Assembly: GCA_002710785.1 (NCBI GenBank)
Contig: PAMC01000016.1
Coordinates: forward strand, 1 to 64,000
Reading direction: 5' to 3'
Source: a bacterium
GTDB taxonomy: Bacteria; Patescibacteriota; Minisyncoccia; Phycocordibacterales; UBA918
Length of the DNA: 64,000 nucleotides
Below the pieces are notes generated by a model. It did no database searches. It was not told the DNA's origin and saw only the letters and a list, made by a program, of their open reading frames with translations. Shown here piece after piece: positions 8,497-16,118 of the stretch. Made by a program: the position numbers and the translations under genes. Within the stretch, counting starts at the first letter, position 1, and each line of letters starts with the position of its first letter.

Positions 8497-8532
8497 ACTC
8501 AGTACTACTGAGTGGTGAAGGCTCAGTAAGCC
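8497..8532 (-). repeat. Intercistronic hairpins between atpG and atpD
   Basis: ACTCAGTA, one base and TACTGAGT form a perfect 8-base inverted repeat at 8497-8513. GGCT-CAGTA-AGCC follows at 8520-8532. Both contain the heptamer CTCAGTA, which recurs in other atp spacers. There is no T-run, so it is more likely an RNA-processing or stability element than a terminator. Confidence 0.6.
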
Positions 8533-8547
8533 CTCTGCCACTTAGTA

Positions 8548-9456
8548 CTACTTCATAGCCTCGATACCACCGGTAATTTCAGACACCTCTGCCGTAATTG
8601 CCGCCTGGCGCTCTTTGTTAAACACCAACGTCAGGGCTTTTGCCACCTCTTTACTCTTATCGGTAGCGTTCTTCATCGCTACCATACGCGCGCTGTGCTC
8701 ACTTGCCTTACTCTCCAAGAGCGCGTGGTAGATAATGATTTGTACGAGCTGCGGAATTAGCGTATCGAGTACAGCCTCGGCACTTGGCTCAACCTGGTAC
8801 GCCGTCTTAGTGGCTGGGGCCACGCCAAAGCCGCTAAACTGTCCACTTTTTGGTTTAATACCCTGCATAATGTAGTGAATCTCTGCTGGGTCGAGCGGGA
8901 GAATCTGCCGCTTGGTTGGCTCCTGCTCAAAGGTTGAGAGGAAGTTTTGGTAGACAACGTGCACGTGGTTATACTCGCCAGCTGCAAATCCTTGGAGCGC
9001 TTCGGTTGTAATGTCTGCGACATCGTCAACCGACACATCATCAGCCACGTTCGTGTACTCGTGGACAACCGGGATGTTGTTACGTTGAGCAAACTCAACC
9101 GACTTGCGGCCGATACAGATAGCTTCATATTCTGAAACATCAGCGGTGCTGAGTGTTTGCTCCACAAGCTTCAAGACGGCGCTGTTGACGCTACCGGCCA
9201 AACCCTTGTCGCTGGTAACAATTACCAACAGTCGCTTATCGCCCCCGCGTGATTTAGCGAGCGGGTGGTCAAGGCCATCTGTCGAACCAGCTAGCTGCGA
9301 GAGAATGCGCATCGCTGCATGTACGTACGGACGCCCGGCAAACGCGCGCTCTTGGCTCTTGCGCATCTTCACCGCTGAGACAGACTCCATTGCTTTGGTC
9401 ACCTGACCAGTCTTTTTGGTGGCAATTATTTTATTTTTAATCTGTTTAAGCGCCAT
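8548..9456 (-). CDS. atpG: F1Fo ATP synthase gamma subunit
   Basis: The 302-residue gamma subunit is the central rotor shaft. The N-terminal helix begins MALKQIKNKIIATKKTGQVT and continues with KAMESVSAVKMRK, the family's conserved coiled-coil start. The Rossmann-like middle has VTSDKGLAGSVNSAVLK. The C-terminal helix carries ALLESKASEHSARMVAMKNATDKS, which is the signature that contacts the beta subunits. Length and motifs are normal. It starts ten bases after the atpA stop. Confidence 0.96.
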   Translation of the reverse strand: MALKQIKNKIIATKKTGQVTKAMESVSAVKMRKSQERAFAGRPYVHAAMRILSQLAGSTDGLDHPLAKSRGGDKRLLVIVTSDKGLAGSVNSAVLKLVEQTLSTADVSEYEAICIGRKSVEFAQRNNIPVVHEYTNVADDVSVDDVADITTEALQGFAAGEYNHVHVVYQNFLSTFEQEPTKRQILPLDPAEIHYIMQGIKPKSGQFSGFGVAPATKTAYQVEPSAEAVLDTLIPQLVQIIIYHALLESKASEHSARMVAMKNATDKSKEVAKALTLVFNKERQAAITAEVSEITGGIEAMK

Positions 9457-9466
9457 GGGTTGGTTA

Positions 9467-11035
9467 CTACTCAGTTACGTAGTAGTTTGAATTCGCTTCT
9501 TTGTAGTCTGCAATCGCCTTGTTGAGTTCGGCTACGAGCTCGTCAGTCAGTTCGCGGCCGCTCTCAATGCTTTCAAGAATTGATTTACGGTCGCGCACAA
9601 TAAATTCGAGGAAGTTGGCCTCGATTTCTCGAGTGCTCTCAACTGCCGCATCATCGAAGAGGCCGCTGTTAGCTGCGTAAATCGCTACAGTCTGCTTATA
9701 AAACGGCATTGGGTCGTTTTGTCCTTGTTTCAATAGTTCAACATACTTGCGACCAGAGTCGATGCGAGCCTTGGTCTCTTCGTCGAGGTCTGAGGCAAAC
9801 TGCATAAAAGCTTCAAGTTCGCGGAACTGAGCAAGCTCCAACTTGATTTTGCCTGACACTTTCTTCATGGCTTTGGTTTGTGCTGCAGACCCTACGCGAG
9901 ATACCGAGATACCCACATCAAGCGCAGGGCGGATATCTTTGTTGTAGAGGTCAGTGTCGAGGAAGATCTGCCCGTCAGTAATCGAAATTACATTCGTTGG
10001 AATATAGGCCGATACGTCACCTTCTTGGGTCTCAATAACAGGCAGCGCGGTGATCGAGCCACCACCGAGCTCTTTACTGAGCTTTGCCGAGCGCTCTAAG
10101 AGGCGTGAGTGTAGGTAGAAGATGTCACCAGGATACGCTTCACGTCCTGGTGGGCGGCGGAGCAAGAGTGACATTTGTCGGTACGCATTGGCGTGCTTTG
10201 AGAGATCGTCGAGCACCACAAGCACATCCTTACCCTGCTGCATAAAGTACTCACCTATCGCCATGCCGGCAAATGGAGCCAAGAAGAGCATTGGTGAGGC
10301 TTCTGAAGCAGAGGTAGCAATAATGGTGGTGTACTCCATGGCACCAGCTTCTTCGAGCTTGGCCATCAAGCTTGCTGTCTTTGAGCGCTTTTGGCCAATC
10401 GCCACGTAAATGCAGATTGGGCGCTTATCAGCCGGCTCGTACTTCTGGTTGATTATGGTGTCGATGGCAATAGTCGTCTTGCCAGTCTGGCGGTCTCCAA
10501 TAATTAGCTCACGTTGACCACGACCAATCGGAATCATAGAGTCAATCGCTTTGATACCGGTGTGAACAGGCTCGTTTACCCCTGAGCGATCCATAACGCC
10601 ATAGGCTACACGTTCAATTGGCATGTCTTTCTGACCTTTGATGGCGCCCTTGCCGTCAATAGCTTCACCAAGTGGGTTTACCACCCGACCAACGATGTCT
10701 TCGCTCACTGGCACCGAAAGCAACTTCTCGGTGCGGGCAACACGCATACCCTCTCGCACGGCAGCCGAGTCACCTAAAATTACCACCTTTACCGCGTCCT
10801 CTTCGAGGTTGAGAATGAGGCCGTAGAGCGTGTCTTCGCGCTCGAGCGCAGCTTCGAGAGTTTGGCCGTCATCAGTAAGAAAGACGACCATCTCCATCAT
10901 TTGGGCGCCGATAAGGCCGTCGAGTTCGGCAATACCGTCACCAACACTGGTGACTACACCAATCTCGCTGGTGAGAGCTGTACTCTCGAGACCTTCAATC
11001 TCTTGCTTGATTCGTTCAACAATAGTTACGCTCAT
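9467..11035 (-). CDS. atpA: F1Fo ATP synthase alpha subunit
   Basis: The 522-residue alpha subunit carries the non-catalytic nucleotide sites of F1. Walker A is GDRQTGKTT, preceded by the conserved GRGQRELIIG. The arginine-finger segment is conserved as DVGISVSRVGSAAQTKAMKKV, and LRRPPGREAYPGDIFYLHSRLLERSA is the classic F1 signature. The order of domains (beta-barrel, nucleotide-binding, C-terminal helical) is normal. It starts 20 bases after the atpH stop in the canonical gene order. Confidence 0.97.
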   Translation of the reverse strand: MSVTIVERIKQEIEGLESTALTSEIGVVTSVGDGIAELDGLIGAQMMEMVVFLTDDGQTLEAALEREDTLYGLILNLEEDAVKVVILGDSAAVREGMRVARTEKLLSVPVSEDIVGRVVNPLGEAIDGKGAIKGQKDMPIERVAYGVMDRSGVNEPVHTGIKAIDSMIPIGRGQRELIIGDRQTGKTTIAIDTIINQKYEPADKRPICIYVAIGQKRSKTASLMAKLEEAGAMEYTTIIATSASEASPMLFLAPFAGMAIGEYFMQQGKDVLVVLDDLSKHANAYRQMSLLLRRPPGREAYPGDIFYLHSRLLERSAKLSKELGGGSITALPVIETQEGDVSAYIPTNVISITDGQIFLDTDLYNKDIRPALDVGISVSRVGSAAQTKAMKKVSGKIKLELAQFRELEAFMQFASDLDEETKARIDSGRKYVELLKQGQNDPMPFYKQTVAIYAANSGLFDDAAVESTREIEANFLEFIVRDRKSILESIESGRELTDELVAELNKAIADYKEANSNYYVTE

Positions 11036-11055
11036 ACTTTTCTTACAATTTTCTT

Positions 11056-11439
11056 TTAATGGGTGGTAATAGAACGGTAGAGGGATGCGAGAGCGTGTTT
11101 GTAGCTCGCATCAACGCGCTGGTGGTTAGCTTCTACCTGATAGCCGCCAATGAGTGTCTCATCAGTTACCACAACTGGATCAGCAGTGGCCTGTAGCTCA
11201 CTGAGTACGGCGGCAATGGCCTTAGCGTGTTTAGTTTGCTCATTTTCACTGGCAACTCGGAGCACGGTACGTTCCGAGCGAGAGGCCGCTACGTCACGAA
11301 GGATAGCTCGAAGTACCGGCGCGAGCAGTCGCCCATGCCCGCGCGTCTGCATCACTGACTTGAGTGCGTTCACCAGCGCGTCTGGCGTCAGGCCAGCGGC
11401 GATAGCTTTATGGGCAGCGGTGACGTAGGTGTCCTTCAT
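11056..11439 (-). CDS. atpH: F1Fo ATP synthase delta subunit, short form
   Basis: This 127-residue protein occupies the delta position between b and alpha. The C-terminal motif (TLIGGYQVEANHQRVDASYKH) matches the delta signature of the form LIGG-x-DAS that binds the b-subunit stalk. Usual delta subunits have about 175-185 residues; here the N-terminal six-helix domain, which grips the crown of alpha, is shortened by about 50 residues. The N-terminal half is predicted helical. Start and stop are clean and the gene sits 8 bases after atpF and 20 before atpA. Confidence 0.85.
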   Translation of the reverse strand: MKDTYVTAAHKAIAAGLTPDALVNALKSVMQTRGHGRLLAPVLRAILRDVAASRSERTVLRVASENEQTKHAKAIAAVLSELQATADPVVVTDETLIGGYQVEANHQRVDASYKHALASLYRSITTH

Positions 11440-11447
11440 GTTAATGA

Positions 11448-11900
11448 CTACTTAGCTTCGCCTTGGCGAAGAATTTTCTCAGCGGCGAGCATCGCCAGTT
11501 TGGCCACTTCAGCCTCACTCTCTTGCTCGAGCACACGTTTGCGCTCCTCTCCGGCCGCTTCAGCGTCGGCTAGTACTCGGGAGGCTTTGACTTGCGCCTC
11601 AGCAACAATTTTGTCTGATTGCTCAGTGGCTGCGGCTTTAGCCCGAGCAGTTACTTCACCTGCCTCGTGATGGGCTGCTTGCAGGATAGTTTGCTTTTCT
11701 GACTCAGCGTCAGCTTTGGCAGCTGCGGCGGCCTCGGCATCTTTGATGCCCTGCGCAATAGTCTCCTCGCGCTCGTTGAGCAAGTTGAGGACCGGCTTGT
11801 AGAGGAAGTACGTCAAAGCTGCGAGCAGAATACCAAAGTTGATAACCTGCACGGTAATCAGTTTGACGTCGATGCCAAAGGCTTGAATAAGTTGATCCAT
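11448..11900 (-). CDS. atpF: F1Fo ATP synthase b subunit
   Basis: The 150-residue stator subunit has one N-terminal membrane helix (about residues 14-33, VQVINFGILLAALTYFLYKP) and a long Ala/Glu/Lys-rich helix that dimerises as the peripheral stalk. The helix-to-stalk transition KPVLNLLNEREETIAQGI is typical of b subunits. Only one b gene is present, so a homodimer is expected. Its start follows a 147-base spacer, the longest in the operon. Confidence 0.93.
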   Translation of the reverse strand: MDQLIQAFGIDVKLITVQVINFGILLAALTYFLYKPVLNLLNEREETIAQGIKDAEAAAAAKADAESEKQTILQAAHHEAGEVTARAKAAATEQSDKIVAEAQVKASRVLADAEAAGEERKRVLEQESEAEVAKLAMLAAEKILRQGEAK

Positions 11901-12047
11901 AGTTCAGTATATTACTGAGTTTCTAGGTTGCTGTGAGATGCCCAAGATACGAGTCGCGCAAGGAGATTATACTGAGCTGTACTCGTGTACGCTGAAGTAA
12001 CATCTACCGCAGCGCAACAGTGTAGATTGGGTATGTTCACACGCAAA
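11901..12047 (-). other. Spacer between atpE and atpF with hairpins and a possible internal promoter
   Basis: TCAGTA-TAT-TACTGA forms a hairpin at 11904-11918, just before atpF. A second imperfect hairpin lies at about 11973-11995. Between them a CTCAGTATAAT sequence (minus strand, hexamer at 11966-11971) resembles a -10 element without an obvious -35. A possible role is differential expression of the c-ring gene relative to b. Confidence 0.45.
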
Positions 12048-12317
12048 CTAGGCAAACTTGATGATGAACGCAACGACGAGTGCAAAGATTGCCAACGCCT
12101 CCACAAATACGATACCGAGGATCATGGTGCTTTGGATCTTGCCGGCTGCTTCTGGGTTACGGCCAATCGCCTCAAGTGCTTTAGAAACCAAAATACCGAT
12201 ACCGATACCTGGGCCAAGCACACCAACAGCGGCGGCAATCGCCATCGCGAGGTTCTTCATTGACTCAACGTCAAGCTGAGAAACCTGCAGAGCTAATTCA
12301 ATTTGTTCTGGTGACAT
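12048..12317 (-). CDS. atpE: F1Fo ATP synthase c subunit (proteolipid)
   Basis: The 89-residue protein forms two membrane helices joined by the polar loop RNPEA. The first helix has the small-residue pattern GPGIGIGILVSKALEAIG. The ion-binding carboxylate is the glutamate in GIVFVEALAIFALVVAF. The glutamate is followed by Ala, not by the Ser-Thr pair of sodium-type rings, and no Gln is at the partner position of helix 1, so proton coupling is inferred. A short N-terminal amphipathic extension (MSPEQIELALQVSQLDVESM) is longer than in most c subunits. Confidence 0.95.
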   Translation of the reverse strand: MSPEQIELALQVSQLDVESMKNLAMAIAAAVGVLGPGIGIGILVSKALEAIGRNPEAAGKIQSTMILGIVFVEALAIFALVVAFIIKFA

Positions 12318-12348
12318 ACTAATTTGTAACAGATGTTACTGAATAATA

Positions 12349-12378
12349 ACTGAGTCGACATGCCAATGCGGACTCAGT
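12349..12378 (-). repeat. Intercistronic hairpin between atpB and atpE
   Basis: ACTGAGTC (12349-12356) and GACTCAGT (12371-12378) are perfect complements, with a smaller GCAT/ATGT-type pairing inside the loop. A TAACA-GA-TGTTA repeat lies nearby at 12327-12338. No U-tract follows. The element precedes the c-subunit gene, whose product is needed in many copies; stabilising the downstream mRNA is a plausible but unproven role. Confidence 0.55.
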
Positions 12379-12391
12379 AATACTCACTAAC

Positions 12392-13183
12392 CTAGTGGGG
12401 CTCAGCGACGGCGAGCTTAATAAAAATCAGCGTCAAGAAGGCGAACACACCTGCTTGGATAAATCCGACAAAGAGCTCATAGAAGAGAATCGGAATCGGG
12501 AGCAAGAGCGGCACAAAGAAAATAGCGACGGTTAAGAGTGTCTTGCCGGCAAAGATATTGCCAAAAAGACGAAACGAGAACGAGACAAGACGTCCGAGCT
12601 CACTAATAAGTTCAATCAGACCAACCACAAACGCTAGTGGTGAGCTAAAGTTAATAAACTTACCTCCGTACTTTAAGGCTCCAAGTGCAGCAATACCCGC
12701 AAACTCGATTACAAACATCGCCACCAGCGCAAAGGCAAGCGCGATGTTTAGGTCGGTGGCTGGGGGGTAGAGAAACGGAATCAGGTGCTCGTGGTCGTAG
12801 TACCCGATTGAGGTTACGCCGGGCAAGAGGCCAACCCAATTCATGACGAGCAAAAAGAGAAAGATTGTCATCAGCACCGGAAAGTACTTACGGGCAAGAT
12901 CCTTACTCTCTAGGGTATCAGCGACGTAGGTGTACGCCCCACCAACCACAAGCTCAGCCACCGATTGCCCCTTCCCTGGCACAGCCTGTAGGCGACGCTG
13001 CAACACAAACGCTCCGAGCACTAAAATCACCATTGCCAGCCAGGTGGTCAATAGTGTAGCGGTAATCGGTAGCGAGCCAATATGCCCAACTACGTACGGT
13101 GAAAGCTTCACCGAGATACCTTCTGCTGCGTGTGCGGTTGCCACGAATCCCATACAGGCGCCGGTATAGTACCACAGCTCCAT
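12392..13183 (-). CDS. atpB: F1Fo ATP synthase a subunit
   Basis: First gene of the operon; 263 residues with about six hydrophobic segments. The essential stator arginine lies in GRLVSFSFRLFGNIFAG, the family signature (equivalent to E. coli Arg210), and the last helices (FVGFIQAGVFAFLTLIFIKLA) carry the conserved Gln facing the c-ring. The segment TDLNIALAFALV is also typical. The N-terminus up to about residue 20 looks like a signal-peptide-like stretch; the ATG at 13183 is used, with a second ATG at residue 11 possible. No atpI-like gene precedes it. Confidence 0.93.
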   Translation of the reverse strand: MELWYYTGACMGFVATAHAAEGISVKLSPYVVGHIGSLPITATLLTTWLAMVILVLGAFVLQRRLQAVPGKGQSVAELVVGGAYTYVADTLESKDLARKYFPVLMTIFLFLLVMNWVGLLPGVTSIGYYDHEHLIPFLYPPATDLNIALAFALVAMFVIEFAGIAALGALKYGGKFINFSSPLAFVVGLIELISELGRLVSFSFRLFGNIFAGKTLLTVAIFFVPLLLPIPILFYELFVGFIQAGVFAFLTLIFIKLAVAEPH

Positions 13184-13241
13184 AGTAAGAACAGTGGATA
13201 AAACTGGCTTTTGTTGTGCTGTAGAAAAAATTTATGCAGCG

Positions 13242-13270
13242 TATATATAAAGTAAGTTTGCTCCCAGCAA
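13242..13270 (-). promoter_or_regulatory. Candidate promoter of the atp operon
   Basis: Minus-strand TTGCTG (13265-13270), a 17-base spacer and TATATA (13242-13247) lie about 60 bases before atpB, downstream of the tRNA terminator. Both hexamers are weak matches, so this is tentative. Confidence 0.4.
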
Positions 13271-13285
13271 TCCAACGCCGTCTAC

Positions 13286-13316
13286 AGAAAATACCAGCGC
13301 AGGGCTGGTATTTTCT
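13286..13316 (-). terminator. Terminator after tRNA-Ala
   Basis: Two perfect 13-base arms (AGAAAATACCAGC and its complement) with a five-base loop. The A/T-rich outer parts give a T-rich 3' side on both strands. It separates the tRNA gene from the atp promoter. Confidence 0.8.
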
Positions 13317-13324
13317 TTAAACGG

Positions 13325-13398
13325 TGGACCAGAGAGGACTCGAACCCCCGGCCTCCTCAGTGCAAATGAGGCGCTCTAGCCAACTGAGCTACTGGCCC
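13325..13398 (-). tRNA. tRNA-Ala (anticodon TGC)
   Basis: A 74-base cloverleaf on the minus strand. The acceptor arms GGGCCAG and CTGGTCC pair fully with a G3-U70 wobble, the alanine identity element. The D arm has AGCTCAGTTGG-type sequence, the anticodon stem CCTCA/TGAGG encloses the loop TTTGCAC with anticodon TGC, and the T arm has GGGGGTTCGAGTCCTC. The discriminator base is A. The genomic sequence continues CCG, so the terminal CCA is not encoded in full and must be added after transcription. Confidence 0.97.
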
Positions 13399-13544
13399 AA
13401 CTATAAGGAATGCAAAAAGTTTACTTATGCATTTACTTTGAGCGTAGGGTTAGCAAGCTTCGCCTACTGACCCAACTATGTGGCCTTAAGTCAAACTTAA
13501 GTGCACGCTATAGTACGGTTAAGTGTGTTATGAGTCAAGTCTGA
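13399..13544. other. Spacer with a short inverted repeat
   Basis: No gene is seen. CTTAAGT (13485-13491) and ACTTAAG (13495-13501) form a 7-base inverted repeat about 40 bases past the stop of the next minus-strand gene, perhaps its transcript end. A 16-base stretch near 13465-13480 resembles the 5' end of the tRNA-Ala gene and its upstream flank, possibly a scar of an old duplication. Confidence 0.35.
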
Positions 13545-14108
13545 TTATCGCATTACCCAAGGTGCTGCAGATGAGACAGAGACGTGTTGATTTACCTGCA
13601 GGCGATTGTCTGAAGACCAGGCTGCCGAAAGCTCAGTAGGGTCCACTATAAGTACTTCATTATTAACAGTTAGTGCCCGCACCTCAAAATTAGTCGCATC
13701 AAATACCCGTAGGTAGCAGTCGCCGTCACTCGTTGCTGTCACTGCACAGTAAAAGACAAATTCACCGCTTGGGCTGACCAGTGCTTGGTGGATAGCGGTG
13801 TGGGCCTCTGCAAGGTCTGGTGCAGCGGCAGCTGAAACGCTAATAAGGGTTTCTGTCTCACCTTGGATCAAATACAGGCCATTCTCTGAAAGTGCTAGCT
13901 CAGGAGGAAGTGTGCTTGCGTCTGGTGCTGCAGTTGGGCTTGGTGCTTCGGGTGTAACTTCGGGTTCTGCGTCCATAAGAGCTGCCGTTTGTGTTGCCGG
14001 GACGTAGGCCACTGGCGCGTCACTTACCGGAATACCGTAGGCAATAAGCGCGGTCGTAAAACCGATACAGAAAGTGAGAGCCATGATTGCGGCGCGTTCG
14101 TGTTGCAT
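13545..14108 (-). CDS. Secreted or membrane-anchored protein of unknown function
   Basis: This 187-residue protein begins with a signal-anchor (AIMALTFCIGFTTALIAYGI, about residues 7-27), followed by a Pro/Ala/Glu/Thr-rich linker (about 40-68) and a compact domain containing two cysteines (FYCAV and GDCYLR), which may form a disulfide. The domain reads like a beta-propeller fragment or small beta-sandwich (SPSGEFVFYCAV, CYLRVFDATNFEVRAL). It is not recognised. The start lies seven bases after the stop of the pterin dehydratase gene, so the two are probably one operon. Confidence 0.65.
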   Translation of the reverse strand: MQHERAAIMALTFCIGFTTALIAYGIPVSDAPVAYVPATQTAALMDAEPEVTPEAPSPTAAPDASTLPPELALSENGLYLIQGETETLISVSAAAAPDLAEAHTAIHQALVSPSGEFVFYCAVTATSDGDCYLRVFDATNFEVRALTVNNEVLIVDPTELSAAWSSDNRLQVNQHVSVSSAAPWVMR

Positions 14109-14115
14109 ACGATGG

Positions 14116-14415
14116 TTATGGTGAAACTAATTTTGAAATTCTGGTAGCGAGCTCAATGTCGAGCTTGGTTAAGCCGTGCAACTCGTGGGTTGTCAGCTTA
14201 ACAGTGACACTGCGGTACGTGTAGGTAATATCTGGGTGATGCTGCAAGATCTCAGCGTGTACGGCAATACGCGCAATGAATACTAAGCCAGCGACGTAAT
14301 CAGGTTGTGCAAACGTGGCTTTTAGAAACGTTTGCTTCGGATTAGATTGCCAATCAGGCAGTTTATTTAACGCAGCCGACAACTGCTTCTTTGTAAGAAC
14401 CCGTTTTACACGCAC
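14116..14415 (-). CDS. Pterin-4a-carbinolamine dehydratase family protein
   Basis: The 99-residue protein matches the small alpha/beta dehydratase family. The catalytic histidine pattern is present: HAEILQHHPDITYTYRSVTV, followed by LTTHELHGLTKLDIELA. The family dehydrates 4a-hydroxytetrahydrobiopterin and often acts as a moonlighting protein. No aromatic amino acid hydroxylase is in the window, so the substrate here is unclear. The start is a GTG (14413-14415) lying six bases behind a TATACT hexamer, which suggests a leaderless mRNA. It is divergent from the hydrolase gene. Confidence 0.88.
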   Translation of the reverse strand: MRVKRVLTKKQLSAALNKLPDWQSNPKQTFLKATFAQPDYVAGLVFIARIAVHAEILQHHPDITYTYRSVTVKLTTHELHGLTKLDIELATRISKLVSP

Positions 14416-14421
14416 ATCTAT

Positions 14422-14449
14422 AGTATATCGCTCGTGATACCGCTATACT
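14422..14449. promoter_or_regulatory. Divergent -10 elements
   Basis: Two TATACT hexamers point away from each other: one on the minus strand at 14422-14427, six bases before the dehydratase GTG, and one on the plus strand at 14444-14449, 25 bases before the hydrolase ATG. No -35 consensus is evident for either. Confidence 0.5.
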
Positions 14450-14474
14450 GAGTGCACACGTTAATAACTACCCT

Positions 14475-15146
14475 ATGCAGGTACTGATTATTCCTGATTT
14501 ATTTGCGAAAGACACTCAGTGGGAACCAGTTGTTGAATCCTTCGCCAAAGCTGGTGTGCGGGCTGAAGTAGTGTCATTTACAGCGCCGAGAGATGAAGAT
14601 CTGTCTGAAATTGTGGAGTTTGTAAATCAGCGATTGATCGAAAAAACGTACCTTATCGGTCATGGAGTAGGTGGACGGGTGGCAATCCAGCTGGCTTCCC
14701 AGCAACCGCACCAATTGGCGGGTCTTATGCTGACCAGCACACCAGCGATGCCGGCAGCGAGCTTTCGCACCTTTCTTTTTAAGGTGTTGCACTTTTTTGG
14801 TACACTAGTTCGCATCGTCATCCCCTATTACATCCGTAAGAAAATTGTCACGAAGTATCGCGAACTAAAGCCAGGCGACCCAAAGAAAACGCTGTACAAC
14901 ATTATTATTGCGCCGAGTATGGAAGCATTCTTGGCAAAGTTATCAGTACCGCTGCTACTGCTTTGGGGTGAGCGTGACACTCGGGTAGCGCCAGCTGTTG
15001 CTGAAGTAATGAGTGAGACACTTCATAATTTTGATGTGCCGCACGATTTGCAGCTGGTAGCTGGTGGCACAGACCAACTACATGTTTCACATGCAGAGCT
15101 GGTTGCTCACACAGTACTAGAGGCGCTCCAGTCCGATTTAGCGTAG
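14475..15146 (+). CDS. Alpha/beta hydrolase-fold protein lacking the nucleophile
   Basis: The 223-residue protein has the alpha/beta hydrolase layout. The nucleophile elbow, normally G-x-S-x-G, reads G62-H63-G64-V65-G66, so the catalytic Ser is replaced by Gly. The acid position (LLLLWGERDTRVAP, Asp near 174) and the terminal His (QLHVSHAELVAH) are kept. The chain is shorter than the usual 250-280 residues, with a small basic cap (YYIRKKIVTKYRELKPGDPKK). It may be a non-catalytic binding protein or use another residue. It overlaps the 3' end of the convergent ligase gene by nine bases. Confidence 0.8.
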   Translation: MQVLIIPDLFAKDTQWEPVVESFAKAGVRAEVVSFTAPRDEDLSEIVEFVNQRLIEKTYLIGHGVGGRVAIQLASQQPHQLAGLMLTSTPAMPAASFRTFLFKVLHFFGTLVRIVIPYYIRKKIVTKYRELKPGDPKKTLYNIIIAPSMEAFLAKLSVPLLLLWGERDTRVAPAVAEVMSETLHNFDVPHDLQLVAGGTDQLHVSHAELVAHTVLEALQSDLA

Positions 15147-16103
15147 TGCACGCACTTGCGTGAGAACAAACTCTTCTGGAGTAATACCAACAGCGTTGAG
15201 GGTCTGCGTCAGTGCAGATTCTGCTGTGAGTGGTGCAAGGGTGTTCGTTTCAAGGAAATACACCTGACCAGCTGGCGTCACCTGAAAATCAGTGCGGACC
15301 GAGCCCGTTAAATCAAGTGCTTTGTACACGTTGTCGGCAATCTCAGCGACCGTGCGCTTATGTTCACGTGAGAGTGCCGCCGGTTGCAGTACCTCGTTGT
15401 TCTCTAGTACACCGTCGGTAGCAAACTGGTGCTGCCACTGTAGTAGTGGTGTGTGGTAGAGCTTTTCTCCGCGCATACCTGGCATCGATGCCAGGGTTAC
15501 CGCCTGCCCATCGATGTACTCTTCAATTAGGCAGGCTGGATGCACGCTTAAGACTTGGGCGATCACCGCTGGCAGCTGTGCTCCGTTTGCAACCAAGTAG
15601 ACAGAATCACGCTGGGTACCAGAAACTGGCTTAACTACGTACGTTGGGCCAAATAACTCTTGGATGCGAGTGCTCAGACCGTGTAGGTCGCTTTGGCTAT
15701 GAGCATGCGCAATTAGCCGCTGCGGAATACGTACACCAGCACTTCGAACACGTTCGGTGGCCAGGTCTTTCTGCCAGGTCTCTAAAGCGGTGTATGGTTT
15801 TTCGGTTTGGTGTGGCACGCCGTGCTGCTCTAGCACACGGGCCAGTTGGCCGTCTTCGCCGTACGGCCCGAGAACCGTCAGGTACGCGGCGTCAACATGC
15901 GGCAGAAAGGTAGTTGGTGAGACCACCAGACCGTCGTGCAGCCATTCGCCGTTAGGAGCGACCACAACATCAACCGGGGTGTACCGTCGACTACGCGAGA
16001 GTAGCGCAAGGACAGTGGCTCCGTACTCCATTGATTGTCGGTTCGTCGCCCGCTCGCCACCCCGAAATACCGCAATGCGTTCTTTTCCACCTAAAAGTGA
16101 CAT
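15138..16103 (-). CDS. D-alanine-D-alanine ligase-like ATP-grasp protein
   Basis: The 321-residue protein has the three-part ATP-grasp fold of the Ddl family: an N-terminal substrate domain (VVAPNGEWLHDG, GPYGEDGQLARVLEQHGVPHQ), the central ATP-lid domain (YVVKPVSGTQRDSVYLV, LIEEYIDGQAVTLA) and the C-terminal metal-binding strand (DFQVTPAGQVYFLETNTLAPLT). Genuine Ddl enzymes have EINTLPG-MT at the last motif; here it reads LETNTLAPLT, and EEYI-GQ replaces E-I-GRE. It may therefore join peptidoglycan D-Ala or a related small acid. A TATACT hexamer lies six bases before the ATG, which suggests a leaderless transcript. Confidence 0.78.
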   Translation of the reverse strand: MSLLGGKERIAVFRGGERATNRQSMEYGATVLALLSRSRRYTPVDVVVAPNGEWLHDGLVVSPTTFLPHVDAAYLTVLGPYGEDGQLARVLEQHGVPHQTEKPYTALETWQKDLATERVRSAGVRIPQRLIAHAHSQSDLHGLSTRIQELFGPTYVVKPVSGTQRDSVYLVANGAQLPAVIAQVLSVHPACLIEEYIDGQAVTLASMPGMRGEKLYHTPLLQWQHQFATDGVLENNEVLQPAALSREHKRTVAEIADNVYKALDLTGSVRTDFQVTPAGQVYFLETNTLAPLTAESALTQTLNAVGITPEEFVLTQVRALR

Positions 16104-16109
16104 GCCTGT

Positions 16110-16115
16110 AGTATA
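16110..16115 (-). promoter_or_regulatory. -10 element directly before the ligase start
   Basis: TATACT on the minus strand with exactly six bases to the ATG at 16103, so transcription would begin at or next to the start codon. It overlaps the uvrC stop region. Confidence 0.55.
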
Positions 16116-16118
16116 GCA

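Noticed and set aside
13465..13480. Possible second tRNA gene or a tRNA-derived attachment site
   Set aside because: About 16 bases resemble the 5' end of the tRNA-Ala gene and its flank, but no cloverleaf can be formed and no integrase or second direct repeat is seen.
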